Origin: Plantago elongata
Taxonomy: Eukaryota > Streptophyta > Magnoliopsida > Lamiales > Plantaginaceae
Direction: 5' to 3'
NCBI GenBank assembly: GCA_036897095.1
Contig: JAYMSP010000905.1
Coordinates: forward strand, 1 to 39,205
DNA: 39,205 nucleotides
Of this stretch, positions 32,318 through 39,205 are shown one piece after another. A program made the translations under genes and the position numbers. The notes beneath the pieces are model-generated. The model made no database searches, was not told the DNA's origin, and saw only the letters and a list, made by a program, of their open reading frames with translations. Each line of letters opens with the position of its first letter. Position 1 is the stretch's first letter.

Positions 32318-35300
32318 TTAAAACCGAGATATCAATATAGGGATCGGGTCTTCTTCTCCCATAACTGGCTGGAAAAGATCCAACTCTCCGTATCTCTCCA
32401 AGACACGCATCCTACAATCTTCTGCAGCCATTAAGCCGGTGGAGTATGCTCCATGGACGGAACCTGGATAGTCCGAACTCGTAGCTTCTCCAGCAAAAAA
32501 TAGGTTATCGACTGGATTTCTTAGCTTGTCATACAGATCATGGGGTTGCCCTACTGTATCGTAGCTGTAAGAACCCAGCGTGTTTGTGTCTGAGCCCCAG
32601 TGTGAAACAAGGTACTGGATCTGCAATGGTTCATTCACACAGAATGTAAGACAAGGTTTATAAATTGACCAAATGATGAGACATAAACACAAACAGGAAT
32701 TAGGAAAAACATACCGGTGCAGAGGCATCAGGAAGAATCCTTTTGAGTTGCGTAAAAGCAAAATTAGCAGCAACCTCATTAGACATTTTCTCAATGTCAC
32801 GGGCTAGTTGCCCTGCAGGCATGTAAACAAGGACAGGATGGCCTGTGGCTTTGTGCAGATTCAAAAAATAACTGCAGGCATAGGTGTTTTCTGCAACAAC
32901 TCCCACGAACTCTACGTTAGGCCAAAATACCTTTTCGAAGTGCATAATTATCTTATTTTCAATTCCAACCCCAAGTTGAGCAATGGCTAATTCCTTCCAG
33001 TCAGGCAATTTAGGCTCAAATTTGATGCGTTTTGATTTCAAAACACCAAGAGGAAGAGCAATAACAGCTGCATCTGCCACAAAAGTTCTTCCATCTTCTA
33101 CCATCACTTTCACTCCTTTATGCCCTCTATGAATTTTTGTCACTCTAAAAGACAAAAACAACAAAAGAGAAGTTAGAAGGCAATCAATGCTAAGTGGTGT
33201 TAAACATAAATGACAGAGAGAATTATATGTTACCTATGTCCCAATCGAATATCGAGACCTTTGGCAAGTGAGTTAAGAACTGGTAGATACCCACGGACCA
33301 TAAGCCCGTGTCCACCTGGAAGCAGTTCCTCCTGCAAACCAAATATCACAAACCATAAGTACATGAATTAACTAGTTTTTCTCACAGCCTCAAACTGCAG
33401 GAGGCAATAAGGCAAATACAGCCTCACCTAAGTTGAAGGCTGTTTGCATATGCAAAATCTAGGTCAACTAGAGAACATTCTCAATAATTGACCAAAAAAG
33501 TGATTTTATTAAGAAGTCTTATAGAATACCAGTTTTTTCTCAGCATTAGAAAAAATGGCTTCAATCGTGAAAGTTTAGAATGATTTCATAAAAAAAAGTT
33601 CCCTAATGAATTAGGAAACACTGGTCTTTTCTAAGAATTCCACTTTTAACTATAGACAAGTGACGAGAAATTACCTGGTCCCAGCATTTCAGAGAAATAG
33701 TTTCAGCATCAGCAGCAAACCAGCCTTCCATTCTGCAGAGGTACCACTGCAGAACTTTATGAGGAAGTCCCTCCAACCTTAGATCCGGTTTTCTTTCGAA
33801 AACAATTGCGATGGCACGTTGTATAGACATGTCCTCACTAAATTCATCCCGTATTAGATCCGTCTGCATCAAAAAACCAAAACAATATAAGAAACTTGCA
33901 AAGCTAAAGAGGCTCAAGATGTACTTGCTCGAATTTAGTAACAAAAAAGGCACAACCAAAGTGAGCGGACTACCTCTTTCAATATCCTTTCAAATGTTTC
34001 GCCAACCTTTGTCACCAATTCTTGAGGAACTTGATTCCCCTCCATATCAAAAAGAGCATAACTGAAACAGAGGCACGGTATAAAATGTTATTGAATGTAT
34101 AAGGAAAGAAGTGCCATTTGTGGATATGTGGAAACTGCCCATTTGCAAAATTAAAGAAGCAAATCCTAGTCGATATCAAAGTGAAGCAAAACCTTAGCAT
34201 CATGGATTGAAGTTCGTTAGGTTTCCACTAAATCATGCGGAACATCAGTGTTTAGTTAATTGAAAAGACCACAGAAGATGATTGTACACATGTTCTGATA
34301 TATTTTGAAACGTTTCAAGCTTTGAAGCAACCTCAAGAACAAAACTTCAATCCATGTTTAGCATTATACTGGCAAATTTACGCACACATATTCTCTTTAA
34401 ATCAGCAAACCAAATATAAATAAATATACTAATACTGACCTTTCTAAGTCATGGTCATACAGAACGGAGTTGTCTCCACTGGTGCGATAAAGGGGCAGGC
34501 CCAATTTTCCGATAACAGGTGCCAATGGGTTTTCATTGCAAACACCATGCAACCTGTCACATTACCAGTTATAAGAGTAATTAGTAATCCAACATCAAGG
34601 TTTCAAGGTCTCAACAAAAAGAGAATACTAATGCCTAAAGAAAAAACAAATTATTACCATGATGCACCCAGGTCTACAGGGAAACCAAATGAATAATCGG
34701 TGTGAACTCGACCACCAATCCTATCACGAGATTCCAACAGAACCACCTGAAACGAGGCATCATAAAGAGCTCGGGCCGCTGAAATTCCAGCAAACCCCGC
34801 ACCAATAACAATCACGGAAGGTGATGCCGATGATCTATTCTCGTAGGTAGAACGACATATAGCTGCACAGAAAAAAAGAAAGTTAAAAACCATTGAGCTT
34901 ACAATTGTATCAATTGACAACGCAGATTAGATTGCATTGCAGTGATTGCACTACAAAAAAACAACATACCAGGCATATACATGTACAAGATTACACAGTG
35001 CATCAAAACAATCAAGTGGCATTTAAACATCAATGCTATACATGCAAACAAAAGATGAAACCGATATACATTCACTATCAAATATAGCATACACAGCTCA
35101 ACAATATCACTATGATCCGAATCAGTACAAAATCGAAACTACAGTAAACTTCCCTACGAATACTACATAGTCAAACAGGCACAAGTACGTAACTTTTTCT
35201 AAAAAAAAGGTGCCCCTCATCGAAAGGGTTTACACCCATTGATTAATAATCAAGTACAAGACTACAAAAACAATAAACTACCAATAAACATATTATTATA

Positions 35301-35506
35301 TTATAAGAACAAAATTTATCTAACAAGATCAACCCCAAATCAAGCAACAACATCAACAGTAAGTACACACAAAAACTAATGCATCAACAGAAAGGGGGGA
35401 AAAAATAGTAGCTTTAAATCAGTCGAAAAAAAGATGGATTTTTGGACAAACCTTTTTGGAGTTGGGGACTACTAGTCTGGGTATTGTTGTTATTCTTGGA
35501 ATCCAT
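32318..35506 (-). CDS. PAO2: FAD-dependent polyamine oxidase, PAO2/3/4 clade, 493 aa
   Basis: Oxidises spermine and spermidine back toward putrescine, giving H2O2 and 3-aminopropanal; family members act in peroxisomes. Exons on the minus strand: 35506-35452, 34862-34658, 34553-34440, 34061-33974, 33863-33675, 33331-33234, 33144-32715, 32620-32318. All are GT-AG, giving 1482 nt in frame. The N-terminal FAD motif is [17 protein letters not shown] (GxGxxG at 39-44). [17 protein letters not shown] follows, then [18 protein letters not shown] and [14 protein letters not shown] with the probable active-site Lys. The C-terminal FAD motif is [20 protein letters not shown]. The length is normal (about 490-500). 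The last residues are PILISRF: where I remember SRL or SRM peroxisomal signals, this copy has SRF. PAO2, PAO3 and PAO4 cannot be separated with certainty here. An in-frame upstream ORF precedes the ATG. Confidence 0.93.
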
Positions 35507-35509
35507 TGT

Positions 35510-35683
35510 TCAACAATAGTGTGATCTCCGAGTATTAAGATTAGGATTGAGATTAGAATTAATAGAATTCTCAATTAACCTTAATAATCTAAACAAGAGA
35601 AACAACAACAAAGAGCTGATCTTGGAGAAGATGAATTTGTTGGAATACAAACAAATGCTGCCCACTTTAACAAACCCGCTCAT
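35510..35683 (-). promoter_or_regulatory. 57-codon upstream ORF in the polyamine oxidase leader
   Basis: On the minus strand this frame runs from ATG (35683-35681) to TGA (35512-35510), starting MSGFVKVGSICLY and ending NTRRSHYC. Its ATG is the only one I find between the probable TATA box and the main ATG at 35506. The TGA is followed by ACA and then the main ATG, so both frames are the same. The peptide has a hydrophobic middle (SSLLLFLLFRLLRL). Confidence 0.55.
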
Positions 35684-35905
35684 GCGTCTTCCAAACCTTA
35701 ACAAATTCCGAGCTCAAATCGATCAAACCCACAAAACAAAAAAGAAGGATCTTGATTTGTAATATATCCGATCGAAATCAAATTCCTCCAATTCCGAAAT
35801 CAAATTGGGAATCTGAGAAGAGGGTTCGAGCGATTTCGAGGAAGAACTTTGAGGTAGCTTTTCTTCTTGCGATGGTTATGGAGGAGAATTGATTTCTTGA
35901 GGTTT

Positions 35906-35913
35906 TATTTATA
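35906..35913 (-). promoter_or_regulatory. TATA box of the polyamine oxidase gene
   Basis: The minus strand reads TATAAATA, about 400 bases upstream of the main ATG. Transcription would start near 35875-35880, giving a leader of about 370 bases that includes the upstream ORF. Confidence 0.55.
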
Positions 35914-36600
35914 GAGCAAAACCAAGAAGAAGAAGAAGAAAGAAAGAAAGAAGACTTGCGTATGTCTATGTATGTAGGAATTATGAAAATACATAAAAAA
36001 ATATCTTGATTTTTTTATATTTTTATTTTATTTTTTAATTAATTTAATTAGTTTGTTATTATACAGGTAGGATTTGTTGCATTGTGAAGAAGTACAAGGA
36101 GGGAGAAAGATTTGAGTTGTGGTCGAAATTTGGTTTCATGATACTATAATGATTCTCCCTCTTGCATAAGTCTAATATGATACGAGCACCGACAACTTAC
36201 CTGTTAGTCCTCATGGCGTTTTGACTTAAAAAGGTAGGCCGACTCCGACTCCGACTCCGACTCCTAAATAATTACGGTTGGAATCGACACAATTAAATTA
36301 CTATAAGTCTGTATAACATCCATCTAGGAAATCAAATCAAGAATTTTGAAGTTAAATGTATTGTTCTGAAACAATTTTAGGATGAAAAATTAAGGCTTTG
36401 TTATCTTCGTCTGTAAACTTATTCAGTTCAGTTTAACTCTGTTTAGTTAGTTTTTCATACTACAATTCAGTACAGTTCAAATAATTTCATTTAAAGATAA
36501 CATAGTCTAGTTGGGTAGTCTTCCTGTTCAGATAAAAGTGAGTACACTAGCATGAATATTTATATATAAATTTCCGTGTTATGATTGTTATATATAGTGT
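35914..36600. other. Upstream region of the polyamine oxidase gene, with simple repeats
   Basis: A GAAGAA/GAAAGAAAG tract lies at about 35926-35953 and four tandem GACTCC units at 36241-36264. A partial TTCAG repeat is at about 36421-36480. No gene was found. Confidence 0.5.
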
Positions 36601-37278
36601 GTAAGAGTGGAGTGGTGAAGATTTTTAAGATTAATTGACGGTTTCTATAATAAATATGAAAACAAATAAAGTGATAGAGAAAAAGTAGGTAGCAGGAGAA
36701 ATTTAGTTGAATTGTAATAGTAGTTGAATTAAAACCGAGTAATGTTTCGATTGAATAAAAAATGAGTATTATTTCGAGTTTCGGCTAAATAAAAATGAAT
36801 ACTATATTGTTTCGGTTGAATTAAAGTTGTTAGGTAAATAAAATGAGGAAGACAACTGAATTAATGTTAAATGTCGAATATTAATCTTTAATCAATTATC
36901 GACTCATCGATTCATATTATGCACGTGGATAATATATGGTGGGTATGGAAATATATGGCTTATAGAATATTTGGCCCCGATGAAGGGATATGAACAACAA
37001 TAGGTTGGATTCGAAGTCAATTTTCAATTATACATGTGCATTATTTCAGCAAAATTTGAGGAGATATGAAGAGGATAAGGAGGGGTAGCCACTCTCTTGG
37101 AGATTGTAGTATGCATGCTAAACATGTTACTATTGAGCTTGACAGTTTTCATCACCGGTGGAGTATTGAAAATGGGGACTTGGATCTAGATGAGGCTTGT
37201 TCCTAGCAAGAATAAGTGTAACTAGAAAGGAGAAGGGTGTAAATGCTAAATTGGATCACCATATTATATTGGGTCGTA
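36601..37278. other. Intergenic DNA with a degenerate tandem repeat
   Basis: About three imperfect units built on TTTCG.TTGAATAAAAATGA.TA lie at about 36744-36830. The rest is AT-rich without recognised genes. Confidence 0.45.
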
Positions 37279-37465
37279 TCTTTTAAAGATGTCGAAGGAC
37301 CATTATAAGGAGTACAATAGTGTTTAGAGTTAGAAAAGATATCGATTTACAAATTTTCAATGACATGTTTTAAAAACTCGTATAAAGATGTTGAAGAGCT
37401 AAATCGAATACCACAATATTCGGAGTTAGGAAAGATATCGGTCAATGAATTTTGGTTGCGTGACT
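37279..37465 (+). repeat. Diverged tandem duplication, two units of about 90-100 bp
   Basis: Unit 1 (about 37279-37366) and unit 2 (about 37380-37466) share AAAGATGT.GAAG, ACAATA.T...GAGTTAG and AAAGATATCG in the same order, with ATTTT and TGAC near the end. No coding frame runs through both units. Confidence 0.5.
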
Positions 37466-37466
37466 T

Positions 37467-39205
37467 GGTCAAATGAATGATGAATTCCCAAATTCAATGG
37501 AAAGATTGAGCAGTACGATAGTGTGGTAGTTATTAGTCGGCATCGCATCGATCCAATATTTCAAATTAAGTAACTAACTACTTTGACACTTTGGCATACT
37601 TCTATACTTGTAATATTTCATAATAATTCTTTTGTTATCAAGTGTACCCACACAAGCAAAATAGCATGTGCCTTATATTATTTGGAATGTTCACGAATAT
37701 ACTTCATATTTGCTCCTTTCTAAATTTTCTAAATGTATTTATACTCATTAAGACTTTCAACATATGTTTGAAACAACTTTGTATATTACATTAAAATATA
37801 ATTCGTTTTTAAGCATGAAATGGTAAAATAATGAGTACAACTTCATTTGAGTTTAAATCGTGAACCAACACATTACGTGTCAAACATCCAGATCTGTGAA
37901 AAAAAACTCGAAAGTGCGAAAGTACAAACGTGCAAAGTCTTGTAAAAACTGCGCTAAAAATAAAGCTCTCAAATGATGAAATGATGGACGATTCAATGTG
38001 AAAGGGCAATGTTACATCGACAATAAACAGATGTACGAGAAATATGATTGACTGAAAAACTCATAACCTAAAATCGTTTATAGATAAGGGCTTAGTCAGC
38101 ACCGTCTAAGCACATGCACGTGCTATATACCTAGAGGTTCTATCTATGACGTCTTTTAAATTTTGGCTTAATACAAATTAACATATGGCTTGATCCTTGG
38201 AATAACTTAACTTGATTATACTTTGTCAACTAAAGTTGACATGTTGTTATCTTTTTAGTTCGTGAGCTCACCTGGCACTGTAGATATTAGTGTTGTTTAT
38301 AGTGGTCATAACTTGTATGACATGAATTACGTCGAACTATAAGTATCCCTTGCACTTATAATTTGTCTCCTTGAACTATTTTGAAACATTTCTTAAGCTC
38401 ATATAACTTTATCTTCTAGTGATACATATAACTTGCCGTTATTGTTAAATTATATGGTATATCGAATTTGTATCGTAGATTTAATAATTAATTGAATTAG
38501 TAATTTATATAGGTTATTGGTCCACCTGGTACGCACCTTATGTCACCTTCATTTCGTTTTCAAATTTCAACTTTCATTTAGTGGTGATGCTAAAGTAGAT
38601 TTAATAACTATAAAGAATTACACTTTGCTTAGAATGCATAACTGATCAACTCACAAGTGATAATAAAACATGTGAAAAATAACTTGTATTGATAAATTAA
38701 GATTAACATATTGTATGGAAAGATGTTCATGAATAACTGCAATGGTTGAAAGATGGGTATTCGATTTATTAATAATCGAATCCGTACATTTCCGGTTGTT
38801 GGAATGTGTACAATATCTTTTTTGTATTTTATTTTATTTTATTTTTTCTTTTTCCCTATGCGCGTCAGAACTCCTCAATTAAAGGTCACCCTATTTTTCA
38901 AGCGAATACATAGCTTTATGTTTATAATATTCTCAGCTTCTCACCACGTTATATATTTATCGGCCCTACTAATTAATTTTTAATTACTTTATGTCATCCG
39001 GCATTATCATATTGTTAATGGGCGATTATGATTAGCTAGTTAAAGGAAACACCAACCATTATAATAGAATTAATTTAATCGTCTTCACAATTGATCCCAC
39101 TTTATATCTATTTCCAGGATGTTAGTTCTTTTGTCCCCCATTTTAATTTGCCATTTCTATTTTAGTTTACTTAGGTTTTATTTTATATATATATATATAT
39201 ATATA
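37467..39205. other. AT-rich intergenic DNA, no gene seen
   Basis: No open frame with recognisable similarity, RNA gene or promoter could be supported. A T-rich tract lies at about 38815-38855. The window closes in a TA dinucleotide repeat (about 39184-39205). Confidence 0.5.

Noticed and set aside
2349..35506. The six genes as a metabolic or signalling gene cluster
   Set aside because: Their functions are unrelated and spacing and orientation are ordinary; nothing in the sequence ties them together.

Overview
This window is nuclear DNA of a flowering plant, almost certainly a dicot. It has AT-rich intergenic DNA, GT-AG introns, plant TATA boxes and six genes whose spliced products are plant families. 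Stowaway-type MITEs, a fossil plant L1-type LINE and tRNA-like SINE copies fit this. I cannot name the species from the sequence. I see no prokaryotic-style system, CRISPR array or operon, and no evident new multi-gene pathway. The second-look items are regulatory and structural details of otherwise recognisable genes.

Layout. 1-2.3 kb holds a decayed LINE (about 386-960) and featureless DNA. 2349-4143 (-) is a BAHD acyltransferase of the omega-hydroxypalmitate O-feruloyltransferase (HHT/ASFT) type, broken by an apparent one-base frameshift. 4.1-8.2 kb is intergenic, with repeat remnants and a foldback element at about 6952-7258. 8475-10606 (+) is an 11-exon pectin acetylesterase. 11705-16585 (+) is a 7-exon N-acetyl-D-glucosamine kinase with a MITE and a strong hairpin in its introns. 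16.6-20.6 kb is intergenic, with a second SINE-like copy and an LTR-like segment. 21127-29463 (+) is a 14-exon ARF6-type auxin response factor with an intact miR167 target site. 30070-31596 (+) is an intronless BLUS1-like kinase. 32318-35506 (-) is an 8-exon polyamine oxidase of the PAO2/3/4 clade. 36-39.2 kb shows only simple and diverged repeats.

The six genes are unrelated in pathway (suberin/phenolic acylation, pectin de-acetylation, amino-sugar salvage, auxin transcriptional response, stomatal blue-light signalling, polyamine back-conversion). They look like ordinary neighbours, not a cluster. ARF6 and the kinase are closely spaced head-to-tail; the kinase and the polyamine oxidase converge tail-to-tail.

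Exon boundaries were built by hand from GT-AG sites, reading-frame continuity and remembered family sequences. No alignment or transcript data were available.
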